Shown: positions 26,925-35,753 of the stretch, one piece after another | Layout: the number at the start of each line of letters is the position of its first letter | Position numbering within the stretch: the first letter of the stretch is position 1 | Assembly (NCBI RefSeq): GCF_001297065.1 | Contig: NZ_LHOX01000018.1 | Span: 1 to 64,000, forward strand | Direction of reading: 5' to 3' | Source of the DNA: Enterococcus sp. RIT-PI-f | GTDB taxonomy: Bacteria; Bacillota; Bacilli; Lactobacillales; Enterococcaceae | Length of the DNA: 64,000 nucleotides | The notes under the pieces: generated by a model | Databases searched by the model: none | The model's input: only the letters and a program-made list of their open reading frames with translations | Told to the model about the DNA's origin: nothing | Made by a program: the position numbers and the translations under genes

Positions 26925-26954
26925 GCAGACTGAATGAAAATAAAGTGAAAATAC

Positions 26955-26982
26955 TTGAAATTTAAACTGGATATGGTACACT
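26955..26982 (+). promoter_or_regulatory. Promoter of the dnaG-rpoD operon
   Basis: TTGAAA (26955-26960), 16-bp spacer, TACACT (26977-26982) preceded by TATGG. It lies after the lysozyme-like gene and upstream of the 27011-27041 terminator-like hairpin. Confidence 0.6.
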
Positions 26983-27010
26983 CATTATGAGTGATTCCGT
27001 CTAATTATTT

Positions 27011-27041
27011 ATCGCACTAATGTCAATTGGTGCGATTTTTT
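27011..27041 (+). terminator. Terminator-like hairpin upstream of dnaG (possible attenuator)
   Basis: ATCGCACTAA pairs with TTGGTGCGAT (one G-T pair), 6-nt loop, then T residues. It lies between the dnaG promoter candidate and the dnaG start. It could simply end the lysozyme-like transcript, but any transcript from 26955-26982 must pass through it. Confidence 0.7.
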
Positions 27042-27083
27042 ACCTAGTGATATATGGATGCTTACCAATTTGGAGGTGAGTGG

Positions 27084-28910
27084 ATGGCAAGAATTCCTCA
27101 AACTGTGATCGATGATATTCGTGAACGCAGCAACATCGTTGATGTCGTTGGTCAGTATGTACAATTAAAAAAATCAGGCAAAAACTACTTCGGCTTGTGT
27201 CCTTTTCATAATGAAAAATCGCCTTCGTTTTCTGTTGCAGAAGACAAACAGATTTTTCATTGTTTTGGTTGCGGGCGTGGTGGGAATATCTTTGGTTTCT
27301 TGCAAGAATTAGAAGGGATCAGTTTTCCGGAAGCAGTCGTGAAGACGGCTGCTCTCAATGATATCCCTTTGGATCCGTCTTATGTACAAGCAGAAGAGGT
27401 GGATGGCAACAGCTCGCAAACAAGCCAATTGATTGCTTTGCACGAGAAAGCTGTTGAAGTCTATCATCACATGCTCGTCAACACAGCTGCAGGCCAAGAA
27501 GCGTTGGATTATTTGTTAAATCGAGGCTTGACGATGGAGCTGATCGACACCTTTGAGATCGGTTTTGCACCAAATGAGCGGGCTTTTCTAGAAAAAGTCT
27601 TTCTAAACGAAAAGGCCAATGCTGAATTTTTTCCTGATACTGGATTGTTCGTCCAGCGAAATGATGGTTCGCTAGCGGATCGTTTTTATCAAAGGATCAT
27701 GTTTCCGATTCGCAACCCGCAAGGGAAGACCATTGGTTTTTCCGGGCGGTGGTTAGCCAGTGAAGCGGTAGGAGAGCAAGATCAACCCAAGTATTTGAAT
27801 AGTCCGGAAACGCCGCTTTTCAATAAGCGAGAGGTTTTATTCAACTTTGATAAGGCGCGACGCGTGATGAGAAAAGACGGGCAAGTCTTTCTATTTGAAG
27901 GATTCATGGACGTGATCGCCGCATGGCAGGCAGGGATCGAAAATGGGATTGCTTCAATGGGTACCAGCTTGACAAATCAGCAGATCGCAGCGATCGAACG
28001 GGCAGCTGAAGAAGTTGTCTTGTGTTACGACGGAGACCAAGCAGGTATCGAAGCCACTAACCGAGGCATTGACCTGTTGCAAAGCAATAGCCGTTTGCGG
28101 ATGTCGATCGTTCGTGTACCGGAGCGATTAGATCCTGACGAGTATCTGAGAAAATACGGTCCTGAAGCATTCTTTAAATTGGCGAACCATGGCAAGGAAA
28201 CGGTTTTTGCCTTTAAAATGGATTATCATCGGATCAACCGGAATTTAGCGAATGAAAAAGAACAATTGGACTATGTACAGGTCGTGCTGCAAGAGTTGCA
28301 GAAAGTCGATTCCTTATTAGAACAAGATCGGTACTTGACGCAGTTGTCGACAGAATTTCATATTAGTCGTGAAACGCTGCAGCAACAATTGCGGCAATCC
28401 CGCAAATCACAGCCCGTCCAACAAGTCCAACCGCCGCCTGCGGATACAATGGTCTTTCAACCACCCGTACGGCAACAAGTCAAAACACAAGTGGAAAAAG
28501 CACAAGAATTGCTGCTTTATCGTTTGTTTCACGATGAAACCTTGAACCACCGGTTTCGCAGGACGGGTATTTCCTTTATCCATGATCGATACCAACAATT
28601 GTATCTATTATATGATGCATTTATGGAAACAGAAGAACAATTTGTCTTGGCAAAGTTCTTAGATTTTTTACAAGAAACAACAATGAAAAACATGGTGATC
28701 GAGATTGCCGATTTGAAAGTTTCTGATGAAGGCACTGAACAGGAATTTCAGGACATTCTGCAGGTCTTCCAAAAATCGGGTATTGCTGAAGAAATCAACC
28801 AAAAAAGAATCCAGCAGCAAGAGGCCCGGCAAAAAGGAAACCAGCAATTGGAACTTGAACTTGCAATTGAGATCATCGAATTGACCAAACGATTGAAACA
28901 AGCTAAATAG
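27084..28910 (+). CDS. dnaG: DNA primase
   Basis: A 608-residue primase that makes RNA primers at the replication fork. The N-terminal zinc-binding domain has CPFH and CFGC (residues about 40-65), followed by the RNA polymerase core with the Toprim motif LFEGFMDVIAAWQAG and the metal-binding CYDGDQAG, and a C-terminal helicase-binding domain. The ATG at 27084 follows TGGAGGTGAG; a GTG-free upstream ATG at 27054 is rejected. It is directly followed by rpoD (23 bp), the old macromolecular-synthesis arrangement without rpsU. Confidence 0.96.
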   Translation: MARIPQTVIDDIRERSNIVDVVGQYVQLKKSGKNYFGLCPFHNEKSPSFSVAEDKQIFHCFGCGRGGNIFGFLQELEGISFPEAVVKTAALNDIPLDPSYVQAEEVDGNSSQTSQLIALHEKAVEVYHHMLVNTAAGQEALDYLLNRGLTMELIDTFEIGFAPNERAFLEKVFLNEKANAEFFPDTGLFVQRNDGSLADRFYQRIMFPIRNPQGKTIGFSGRWLASEAVGEQDQPKYLNSPETPLFNKREVLFNFDKARRVMRKDGQVFLFEGFMDVIAAWQAGIENGIASMGTSLTNQQIAAIERAAEEVVLCYDGDQAGIEATNRGIDLLQSNSRLRMSIVRVPERLDPDEYLRKYGPEAFFKLANHGKETVFAFKMDYHRINRNLANEKEQLDYVQVVLQELQKVDSLLEQDRYLTQLSTEFHISRETLQQQLRQSRKSQPVQQVQPPPADTMVFQPPVRQQVKTQVEKAQELLLYRLFHDETLNHRFRRTGISFIHDRYQQLYLLYDAFMETEEQFVLAKFLDFLQETTMKNMVIEIADLKVSDEGTEQEFQDILQVFQKSGIAEEINQKRIQQQEARQKGNQQLELELAIEIIELTKRLKQAK

Positions 28911-28933
28911 CGAACTGAAAGGGGCTTTCTTTC

Positions 28934-30040
28934 ATGGCAGAAGAAACAAAAAAAACGTACGACAAAGCAGTTGCCGATTACATCCGAGAAAACAAAACCA
29001 AAGGACAAGTGGTATATGACGATATTTCTAATCGTTTGGCGACACCTTATACCTTAGATGCCGAGGCAATGGACAAATTGATCCAAAAGCTAGAAGATTC
29101 TGGTATCAGTGTGGTTGATGAAAATGGCGAACCGTCTGTTCATAGCTTAAAGAGCAATGAAAAAAGACAAGATACCCAACCTCAAGAAGATTTATCTGCG
29201 CCAACAGGTGTCAAAATCAATGATCCAGTCCGGATGTATCTGAAAGAAATTGGCCGTGTGCCATTACTGACTGCGGAAGAGGAAGTTGCTTTAGCGCTTA
29301 AAATCGAAGAAGGCGACCAAGAAGCCAAACAACGCTTAGCAGAAGCGAACTTGCGTTTGGTTGTCAGTATTGCCAAACGTTATGTTGGTCGGGGCATGCA
29401 ATTTCTAGATTTGATCCAAGAAGGCAATATGGGCTTGATGAAAGCTGTAGAAAAATTTGATTACCGCAAAGGATTCAAATTCTCGACCTATGCCACTTGG
29501 TGGATCCGTCAAGCAATCACTCGCGCGATCGCTGACCAAGCACGGACGATTCGTATTCCAGTTCATATGGTAGAAACCATCAATAAATTGATTCGGATCC
29601 AACGTCAATTGCTGCAAGATCTAGGCAGAGAACCTACACCAGAAGAAATTGGTGCTGAAATGGATCTTCCAACTGAAAAAGTCCGGGAAATCCTTAAAAT
29701 CGCACAAGAGCCGGTTTCATTGGAAACACCGATCGGTGAAGAAGATGATTCACATCTAGGCGATTTTATTGAAGACCAAGATGCGACAAGTCCAGCTGAA
29801 CATGCGGCTTATGAATTGTTGAAAGAACAATTAGAAGACGTTCTTGACACCTTGACTGACCGTGAAGAAAACGTACTGCGTTTACGTTTCGGGATCGATG
29901 ATGGCCGTACACGGACATTGGAAGAAGTAGGTAAAGTCTTTGGGGTAACTAGAGAGCGGATCCGACAAATCGAAGCAAAAGCGTTGCGGAAATTACGCCA
30001 CCCTTCTCGTTCAAAACAATTGAAAGATTTCTTGGAATAA
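28934..30040 (+). CDS. rpoD: RNA polymerase primary sigma factor
   Basis: A 368-residue sigma-A. Region 1.2 begins at [16 protein letters not shown]. Region 2 includes [29 protein letters not shown], which binds core and the -10 element. Region 4.2 includes [20 protein letters not shown], which binds -35. The divergent region 1.1 is short, as in Firmicutes. Co-transcribed with dnaG. Confidence 0.97.
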   Translation: MAEETKKTYDKAVADYIRENKTKGQVVYDDISNRLATPYTLDAEAMDKLIQKLEDSGISVVDENGEPSVHSLKSNEKRQDTQPQEDLSAPTGVKINDPVRMYLKEIGRVPLLTAEEEVALALKIEEGDQEAKQRLAEANLRLVVSIAKRYVGRGMQFLDLIQEGNMGLMKAVEKFDYRKGFKFSTYATWWIRQAITRAIADQARTIRIPVHMVETINKLIRIQRQLLQDLGREPTPEEIGAEMDLPTEKVREILKIAQEPVSLETPIGEEDDSHLGDFIEDQDATSPAEHAAYELLKEQLEDVLDTLTDREENVLRLRFGIDDGRTRTLEEVGKVFGVTRERIRQIEAKALRKLRHPSRSKQLKDFLE

Positions 30041-30050
30041 TTCAAGAATG

Positions 30051-30094
30051 ATCGGGCTTTTCAAAGCGATGCTTTGGAAAGTCCGATTTTATTT
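30051..30094 (+). terminator. rpoD terminator
   Basis: ATCGGGCTTTTCAAAGC pairs with GCTTTGGAAAGTCCGAT over 17 positions (two G-T-type pairs), 3-nt loop, followed by a T-rich tract. Confidence 0.88.
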
Positions 30095-30241
30095 GTTATA
30101 AAAAAACCGATCATTTGTAAGATAACTTAATAAAAACGTAACCAAGCAAGTGTTGGCTAATGGACCAGAATATGATAAATTTAAATTTGTGAATTCAATT
30201 TTTCGCCTTATTCAGATGTAAAAAGGAGCAAATACAGCCAT

Positions 30242-32068
30242 ATGGAAAAGATATGTCCTAATTGTGGATTTAAAGCAAGTGAAATAACCCCAGTTTGTCC
30301 TAATTGTGGTTTTAAATGGGCAGAAAAAGAAGATCCGTCCACTGGTGCACCCATCGGGGATGAGCAACTTGGTCGTGAAAATGATGATATTCGCTGGTCA
30401 GATTATAAACACGTGTCGATCGGTGAAATGGAAGAACACTTTGGTGAAGCGCACCGTGACCCAGAAGAAAAAAATAAAACGACCTCCCGTGTGACTGGTT
30501 TTCAGCCAAAAGATGAAGCTGTCGATGAAGACCCTGAGGACACGTCGGTATTTTCACATAAACAAACAGCAGACCCAGTGACGAGAGAAACAGATGACGA
30601 GCAAACAGCAGAGATGTTGGCCGCGCATGATGCCGAAATTTTGTCTGCTTATATCCGTCGTCACAAAGGGGAATTGGAAGAATCGGCGGAAGCAGAGGAT
30701 GCGGATCAAGTTGTGCCCGCTGATACGAAGGATACAACAGCACAACAGCTTACGCCCCCTGATGCCGAAGCAGAAATAGAGAAACAAAACGAAGCAAAAG
30801 TGCAAGAGCCAACTAGTCCGATTGCGGAAACCCAGAGAATAGATACAGAGGAAACAGTGCCTCAGCAATCAGTCCCTGCAGTAGAAGCAACGAATGACAG
30901 CAACTCGACGAAAGGATCACCAGCCCCAAAGAAAAAATCAAAGAGAATCGTTTATCTAGCCGCGGCTGTTTGTTTGATCGCTGCTGGCGGTGGCTGGCTG
31001 TATTATCAGCAACAACAAACCGCAGCCCAAGAAGCCCAAGAAGCTAAAGCGGCACAAGATACAGTTGAGTTGGATCAAATTGAGTCAGCCCTGAACGATA
31101 TGTATACAAGCCAAGCACACGTTTACTTGAACAGCGATGTGACGGCAGATTCTGTGGAAGCATTGCAGGAACAATTAGACGCGTTCAAGGAAAGTGATCG
31201 CTACCAAGACTTGTCGGCAGAAGCTGCGGCGCTCTCAGATAAAATAGCTGCATTGGATGAGATCAATGCTTACTTTACAGACCCAGCAGTTGTCGAGGAC
31301 CAATTGAATCAAGTGTCACTCAAAGAAGCTACAGCTGTTTCAATGAGTAAGAGAGCAGAAAATGATGATTTTGATACATTGATCAATCAAGCAATCACCA
31401 TGGGACAATCTCAGTACCAAGAAATACAAGAAGTTCAAAATGCAGTCAAAAGCATGACTGCATTGATCAAAGACGGTGAGGCACCAGACAGTGTGACCCG
31501 ATCGAACTACAATGATTTGGTGAAGAAAGTCCAAGCACTGCCAATCGAATCAGAGGTAACGACTTTGTCTGAAGCGCTCAAGACAGTCGATACCAGTTTG
31601 ACCAAAAGAGAAACTGCCGAGAAGGCCGCTGCAGAAAAAGCTGCTGCTGAACAAGCCGCTGCCGCTGAAGCTGCCCAAAGTGCAAGCAACAGCACTGCGC
31701 AAAGTTCTTCTGAAGAAGAATATATTTTATCGCCGAACACACCAACAAATACCAATAACCAGCCGATCATTCCTGCACGCCAAAGTGATTTGGCAGACAC
31801 CAACAATAGTGCATGGAACTGGGGAGATGGCGTGAAGGAAAAAATCATTGCAACAGCCATCGCCCGAGGCTATGTCGTTGAAGGCGGGTATACGTTTGAG
31901 CGCGTACGCATCGTTGATGGCGAAGGGTATTATAATTTCTATGCTACCAACGCCCAAGGCAGTTTATTAAAAGGAACAGGCGACGCTGCCTTGCCAATGT
32001 ACTTGTTTACCGTGAATGCCAAAACAGGGTACTTTAGAGGCAATGGGAACGACCACACTGTTCGCTAA
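30242..32068 (+). CDS. Zinc-ribbon membrane protein of unknown function
   Basis: A 608-residue protein in four parts. Residues 1-30 hold two zinc-ribbon-like CPNC pairs (Cys5, Cys8, Cys19, Cys22). Residues about 30-230 are acidic and low-complexity. A single membrane span (IVYLAAAVCLIAAGGGWLYY) follows. Residues about 260-490 are helical and rich in Ala, Glu and Gln, ending in a Ser-rich linker. The last 80 residues (EKIIATAIARGYVVEGGYTFERVRIV ...) form a small beta-rich extracytoplasmic domain. The topology is N-in/C-out. I recognise no enzyme motif. The zinc ribbon inside and folded domain outside suggest a sensing or scaffolding role, which is inference. Confidence 0.8.
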   Translation: MEKICPNCGFKASEITPVCPNCGFKWAEKEDPSTGAPIGDEQLGRENDDIRWSDYKHVSIGEMEEHFGEAHRDPEEKNKTTSRVTGFQPKDEAVDEDPEDTSVFSHKQTADPVTRETDDEQTAEMLAAHDAEILSAYIRRHKGELEESAEAEDADQVVPADTKDTTAQQLTPPDAEAEIEKQNEAKVQEPTSPIAETQRIDTEETVPQQSVPAVEATNDSNSTKGSPAPKKKSKRIVYLAAAVCLIAAGGGWLYYQQQQTAAQEAQEAKAAQDTVELDQIESALNDMYTSQAHVYLNSDVTADSVEALQEQLDAFKESDRYQDLSAEAAALSDKIAALDEINAYFTDPAVVEDQLNQVSLKEATAVSMSKRAENDDFDTLINQAITMGQSQYQEIQEVQNAVKSMTALIKDGEAPDSVTRSNYNDLVKKVQALPIESEVTTLSEALKTVDTSLTKRETAEKAAAEKAAAEQAAAAEAAQSASNSTAQSSSEEEYILSPNTPTNTNNQPIIPARQSDLADTNNSAWNWGDGVKEKIIATAIARGYVVEGGYTFERVRIVDGEGYYNFYATNAQGSLLKGTGDAALPMYLFTVNAKTGYFRGNGNDHTVR

Positions 32069-32185
32069 CGCCTAATGATCGGCAACAGACAATCTAGAGA
32101 TACCATAGAGATGTGAAAAACACTTGTTTCTCCTCCTTGATTTCGATATGATGGAAGATAATCGTTCGAACAAGGAGGTTTTTGT

Positions 32186-32893
32186 GTGCAGAAAATAGAA
32201 AGGTATGATCGTTTTGAAGACGGCGTGATCGCGTGTATTCCAACTATTCTAGGCTATTTAGGTATTGGATTTGCGATGGGTGTCGTAGGAAAAGGCATTG
32301 GGTTATCGGTTGCAGAAATTATTATCATGTCCATTATTGTTTATGCTGGCAGTGCGCAGTTTATTATTTGTGCACTTCTGGCCATCCAGGCCCCGATGAC
32401 CACGATCGTGGCAACTGTCTTTTTGGTCAATTTGCGCCATTTCTTGATGAGTCTATCGGTTGCCCCTTATTTTAAGCAAACACCCTTTTTGTCTGCAATC
32501 GGGATCGGCTCATTATTGACAGACGAATCATACGGTGTGTTGACGACTGCGCTGCAACAAAATAAACCAGTGACAGCCAAATGGACCCATGGGTTGAATG
32601 TCATGGCATATTTGAGTTGGATCTTGGCAACTTTCCTAGGGGGATTGCTGGGTTCATTTATTCCAGATCCAGAATTACTAGGGTTGGACTTCGCCCTCGT
32701 GGCTATGTTTATCGGTTTATTTTTATTTCAAGTCGAGCGGCCGCTGAAGAAAAAAACAAAACAAACCCTCATGATCCTGGCGACCGTCATAGGGACACTT
32801 GTGGTCTGTATGGCTTGGACTACGGCCGAGGTAGCAGTGATCATTGCTACACTTGCCGGTTGTTTGGTTGGGACGGTGACACATCATGGGTGA
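32186..32893 (+). CDS. azlC: Branched-chain amino acid exporter, large subunit (AzlC family)
   Basis: A 235-residue membrane protein with about six to seven helices. The segments GFAMGVVGKGIGLSVAEIIIMSIIVYAGSAQF and FLVNLRHFLMSLSVAP are hallmarks of AzlC. With AzlD it exports branched-chain or related amino acids. GTG start with AAGGAGG 6 bases upstream. It overlaps azlD by 8 bp. Confidence 0.9.
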   Translation: MQKIERYDRFEDGVIACIPTILGYLGIGFAMGVVGKGIGLSVAEIIIMSIIVYAGSAQFIICALLAIQAPMTTIVATVFLVNLRHFLMSLSVAPYFKQTPFLSAIGIGSLLTDESYGVLTTALQQNKPVTAKWTHGLNVMAYLSWILATFLGGLLGSFIPDPELLGLDFALVAMFIGLFLFQVERPLKKKTKQTLMILATVIGTLVVCMAWTTAEVAVIIATLAGCLVGTVTHHG

Positions 32894-33206
32894 ATTTGTT
32901 ATACTGATGATAGCTTGCGGCATCGTCACTTGGATACCTAGGGTAGTGCCGTTTATGTTTTCTAAAAAAATGGCGTTTCCTGAAACTTTTACGGTATTTT
33001 TGAGCTACTTGCCTTTGTGTATTTTGGCCGCGCTGCTTGTGCAGAATCTATTGGTTTTTCGAGAAGGACAATTGCCGTTGTTGAAAATCAAAGAAACGAT
33101 TGCTTGTTTGCCAGCACTTGTCGTTGGCTATTATACGAAAGATCTGATGAAAATCGTTGTGACAGGTATCGTGACCATGGCATTGATTCGGTTGGTCTTT
33201 CCTTGA
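32886..33206 (+). CDS. azlD: Branched-chain amino acid exporter, small subunit (AzlD family)
   Basis: A 106-residue protein with four predicted membrane helices, starting MGEFVILMIACGIVTWIPRVVPFMF, typical of AzlD. Overlap with azlC indicates coupled expression. The pair could relieve excess of Ile/Val made by the ilv operon elsewhere in the window; that link is inference. Confidence 0.9.
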   Translation: MGEFVILMIACGIVTWIPRVVPFMFSKKMAFPETFTVFLSYLPLCILAALLVQNLLVFREGQLPLLKIKETIACLPALVVGYYTKDLMKIVVTGIVTMALIRLVFP

Positions 33207-33237
33207 CCAACGTTGTATTTAATTGAAGGAGGAACAC

Positions 33238-34101
33238 ATGATAGATTTATTAGCGTCCGTTTTTAGCGGACTGATCATCGATGAAAATGATCAAAATTAT
33301 TTTGTTCAAAAAAGCGGTGTGACATTCCGCTTAGCAAAAGAAGAAGGCGAACATCATTTAGGGGAAGCCGTGGAAGGCTTTGGTTATCAAAACCAAAAAC
33401 AGGAAAATGTACTGACGACCATTATCCCGAAAAGCCGTAAAGGGCATTATGCTTTTGGTACAGTGACGGGCAGTCGTCGGGATTTAGGTGTTTTCGTTGA
33501 TATCGGATTGAAAGACAAAGATATGGTGGTTTCTTTAGATGAATTGCCAACGATTCGGGAATTGTGGCCCAAAAAAGGCGATCGTTTGATGGTCAGCCTT
33601 CGAGTAGATGAGAAAGAACGGATCTGGGCAACAGTAGCAGACGAGAAAATCTTTAAAGCATTAAGCAAAAATGGCACAGAAGCCATGAAAAATCAAGATA
33701 TCACTGGCACGGTCTATCGTTTGAAATTGGCGGGCAGTTATCTATTGACGGAAGACTTTCATGTTGGCTTTGTGCATCCGTCAGAGCGGTATCAAGAGCC
33801 TCGCTTAGGGGAAGTGGTCAAAGGACGTGTGATTGGTGTGCGACCAGATGGTGTGTTGAATGTATCCTTGAAGCCTCGGGCATATGAAGCTATATCAGAT
33901 GATGCAGCCATGATTTTGACTTTCCTAGAACGAGCGGCAGATCATCAAATCCCATATACAGATAAATCGACACCAGAAGAAATCTTACAAACTTTTGGTA
34001 TCAGTAAAGGTCAGTTTAAACGTGCGATAGGCAATCTCTTCAAACAACGTTTGATCGAACAAAAAGATGGGGTTACAAAGTTGATCAAAAAACCTAATTG
34101 A
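33238..34101 (+). CDS. cvfB: S1-like RNA-binding protein, CvfB family
   Basis: A 287-residue protein with successive S1-type OB folds (GTVTGSRRDLGVFVDIGLKDKDMVV near 75-100 and GEVVKGRVIGVRPDGVLNVSL near 195-215) and a C-terminal winged-helix (ILQTFGISKGQFKRAIGNLFKQRLIE). This matches YitL/CvfB, an RNA-binding protein that affects virulence gene expression in Staphylococcus aureus. The ATG at 33238 follows AAGGAGG. Confidence 0.88.
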   Translation: MIDLLASVFSGLIIDENDQNYFVQKSGVTFRLAKEEGEHHLGEAVEGFGYQNQKQENVLTTIIPKSRKGHYAFGTVTGSRRDLGVFVDIGLKDKDMVVSLDELPTIRELWPKKGDRLMVSLRVDEKERIWATVADEKIFKALSKNGTEAMKNQDITGTVYRLKLAGSYLLTEDFHVGFVHPSERYQEPRLGEVVKGRVIGVRPDGVLNVSLKPRAYEAISDDAAMILTFLERAADHQIPYTDKSTPEEILQTFGISKGQFKRAIGNLFKQRLIEQKDGVTKLIKKPN

Positions 34102-34107
34102 GAATGC

Positions 34108-34136
34108 TTGTATCTTTTCGCGTTCTAATTTATAAT
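34108..34136 (+). promoter_or_regulatory. fur promoter
   Basis: TTGTAT (34108-34113), 17-bp spacer, TATAAT (34131-34136). The -10 lies inside the first PerR-like box. Confidence 0.8.
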
Positions 34137-34144
34137 GATTACAA
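34130..34144. promoter_or_regulatory. PerR-like box 1 upstream of fur
   Basis: TTATAATGATTACAA matches the PerR box TTATAATNATTATAA at 14 of 15 positions and covers the -10 hexamer of the fur promoter. PerR control of fur is known in Bacillus subtilis. Confidence 0.75.
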
Positions 34145-34171
34145 TAAACATCGAGGTGGTTTCTGCCTAGA

Positions 34172-34186
34172 TTGTAATAATTATAA
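34172..34186. promoter_or_regulatory. PerR-like box 2 upstream of fur
   Basis: TTGTAATAATTATAA matches the PerR box at 14 of 15 positions. Apart from the central base it is the reverse complement of box 1, and the centres are 42 bp apart (four helical turns). It lies in the untranslated leader, 24 bp before the fur ATG. Confidence 0.65.
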
Positions 34187-34209
34187 ATTATTTTCGTGTG
34201 GAGGCAGCC

Positions 34210-34659
34210 ATGAATACAACAGCAGCTTTAAAAAAGACCAAAAAACAATTGCATGAATCAGGATTTAAATTGACCCCGCAGCGTGAAGCAACACTGCAGG
34301 TTTTGTTAGAAAATGAGAAAGACCATTTATCCGCTGAAGAGATTTTCTTTTTTGTTCGGAAAAAAAATGCTGAGATTGGCTTAGCGACAGTCTATCGAAC
34401 ATTGGAAATTTTGACCGATTTGCGGATTGTTGATAAAGTCAGTTTCAATGATGGCGTGGCACGCTATGATCTGCGTAAAGAAGGCGCCAAACATTTTCAT
34501 CACCACTTGCTGTGCTTAGAGTGCGGCAATATTGAAGAGGTCGAAGAAGATCTTTTAGGCAGTGTAGAAGAAATCGTTGAACAGAAGTATCATTTTTTGG
34601 TCAAAGACCATCGTTTGACTTTTCATGGTGTCTGCCAAAATTGTCAGAACAAACAGTAA
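34210..34659 (+). CDS. fur: Ferric uptake regulator Fur
   Basis: A 149-residue Fur protein, closely resembling Bacillus Fur by eye (KLTPQREATLQVL, HLSAEEIF, GLATVYRTLEILTDL, DGVARYDLR, HFHHHLLCLECG). The winged helix is N-terminal; the HFHHHL motif and the structural zinc pairs CLEC and CQNC are in the dimerisation half. It represses iron uptake genes, such as the siderophore genes at 61-64 kb with their Fur boxes. The start is the ATG at 34210 after TGGAGG; the in-frame GTG 12 bp upstream lies before that site. Confidence 0.94.
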   Translation: MNTTAALKKTKKQLHESGFKLTPQREATLQVLLENEKDHLSAEEIFFFVRKKNAEIGLATVYRTLEILTDLRIVDKVSFNDGVARYDLRKEGAKHFHHHLLCLECGNIEEVEEDLLGSVEEIVEQKYHFLVKDHRLTFHGVCQNCQNKQ

Positions 34660-34689
34660 TTCCCTTAGGGGCATCACGGTAGTTAGTGA

Positions 34690-34763
34690 CCGGAACATAG
34701 GTGGATCTTTGCAGCATGATCATTTGCTGCAAGCACGATTCTCCCTGTGTTTCTGGTTTTTTT
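34690..34763 (+). terminator. Structured terminator after fur
   Basis: CCGGAACATAGG can pair with CCTGTGTTTCTGG (G-T pairs and one bulge), enclosing a TTGCAGC/GCTGCAA hairpin, followed by seven T. The bulged outer stem makes it less certain than others. Confidence 0.55.
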
Positions 34764-34847
34764 GTTTTTCACTTGGGATTGCCTCAATCACCTAGCATAA
34801 CGGGCAAGAATTTGATATGATAAGAAAGTTGAACGAAGGGGTGCGAG

Positions 34848-35738
34848 ATGGAAGAACAAATCACAGATTATCTGCATTATTTAACGATCGAACGCGGCTT
34901 ATCTCAAAACACTCGCGTCAGCTATCAACGGGATCTTATGCAGTACGCTGCATTTTTGAAGACACATCAGGTGAGGGATTGGCAGCAAGTGGATCGAGTC
35001 GTTGTCTTAACATTCTTACAAAGTTTGCAAGTTGCTGGAAAGTCATCCGCGACAATCATTCGCATGGTGTCGAGTTTAAGACGGTTTCATCAATACTTGC
35101 GACAAGAAAGAGTGACGGACCATGATCCGATGCAGCATATTGATTCACCAAAAAAACAACAAAAATTACCAGATACATTAAGTTTGAACGAAGTAGAACG
35201 TTTGATCGAATCGCCAGATACACGGGAAGTTTTGGGCATTCGGGATCGTGCGATTTTGGAAGTCATGTATGCCACCGGCTTGCGGGTCAGTGAATTGATT
35301 GGATTGAAATTGAATGATCTGCACCTCAGTATGGGCTTGTTGCAAACAACTGGTAAAGGCGATAAAGAACGGATCGTGCCATTGGGAGATTTGGCGATTC
35401 AATGGATCGAAACCTATTTGAGCGAAGCTAGGCCTTACTTGACTCGAAAAAATACCGATGAGCCGCACTTGTTTGTCAATAATCACGGCCGCCACTTATC
35501 ACGGCAAGGTATTTGGAAAAATCTCAAAAGTCTTGTTCGTCAAGCCGGGATCAACAAAAATGTCACACCGCACACGTTGCGGCATAGTTTTGCTACCCAC
35601 TTGTTGGAAAATGGGGCCGATCTGCGGACTGTTCAAGAATTATTGGGCCATGCAGATATTTCAACGACCCAAATTTATACCCATATCACAAAGAAACGAA
35701 TGACAGAAGTTTACAAACAGCATTTTCCCCGTGCATAG
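34848..35738 (+). CDS. xerD: Site-specific tyrosine recombinase XerD
   Basis: A 296-residue tyrosine recombinase. The N-terminal SAM-like domain is followed by a catalytic domain with Arg in ATGLRVSELIGL, Lys in GKGDKERIVPLG, HTLRH, the second His in LLGHADISTT and the nucleophile Tyr in QIYTHI. With XerC it resolves chromosome dimers at dif. The neighbours scpA and scpB are in the chromosome-segregation group. Start ATG at 34848 after AAGGGGTG. Confidence 0.95.
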   Translation: MEEQITDYLHYLTIERGLSQNTRVSYQRDLMQYAAFLKTHQVRDWQQVDRVVVLTFLQSLQVAGKSSATIIRMVSSLRRFHQYLRQERVTDHDPMQHIDSPKKQQKLPDTLSLNEVERLIESPDTREVLGIRDRAILEVMYATGLRVSELIGLKLNDLHLSMGLLQTTGKGDKERIVPLGDLAIQWIETYLSEARPYLTRKNTDEPHLFVNNHGRHLSRQGIWKNLKSLVRQAGINKNVTPHTLRHSFATHLLENGADLRTVQELLGHADISTTQIYTHITKKRMTEVYKQHFPRA

Positions 35739-35753
35739 AAAAAGAGGACAAAG

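Noticed and set aside
31615-31690. Repetitive GCT/GCC-rich stretch in the zinc-ribbon protein gene as a repeat element
   Set aside because: It encodes an in-frame Ala/Glu-rich helix (AEKAAAEKAAAEQAAA) and is part of the protein, not a DNA repeat with its own function.
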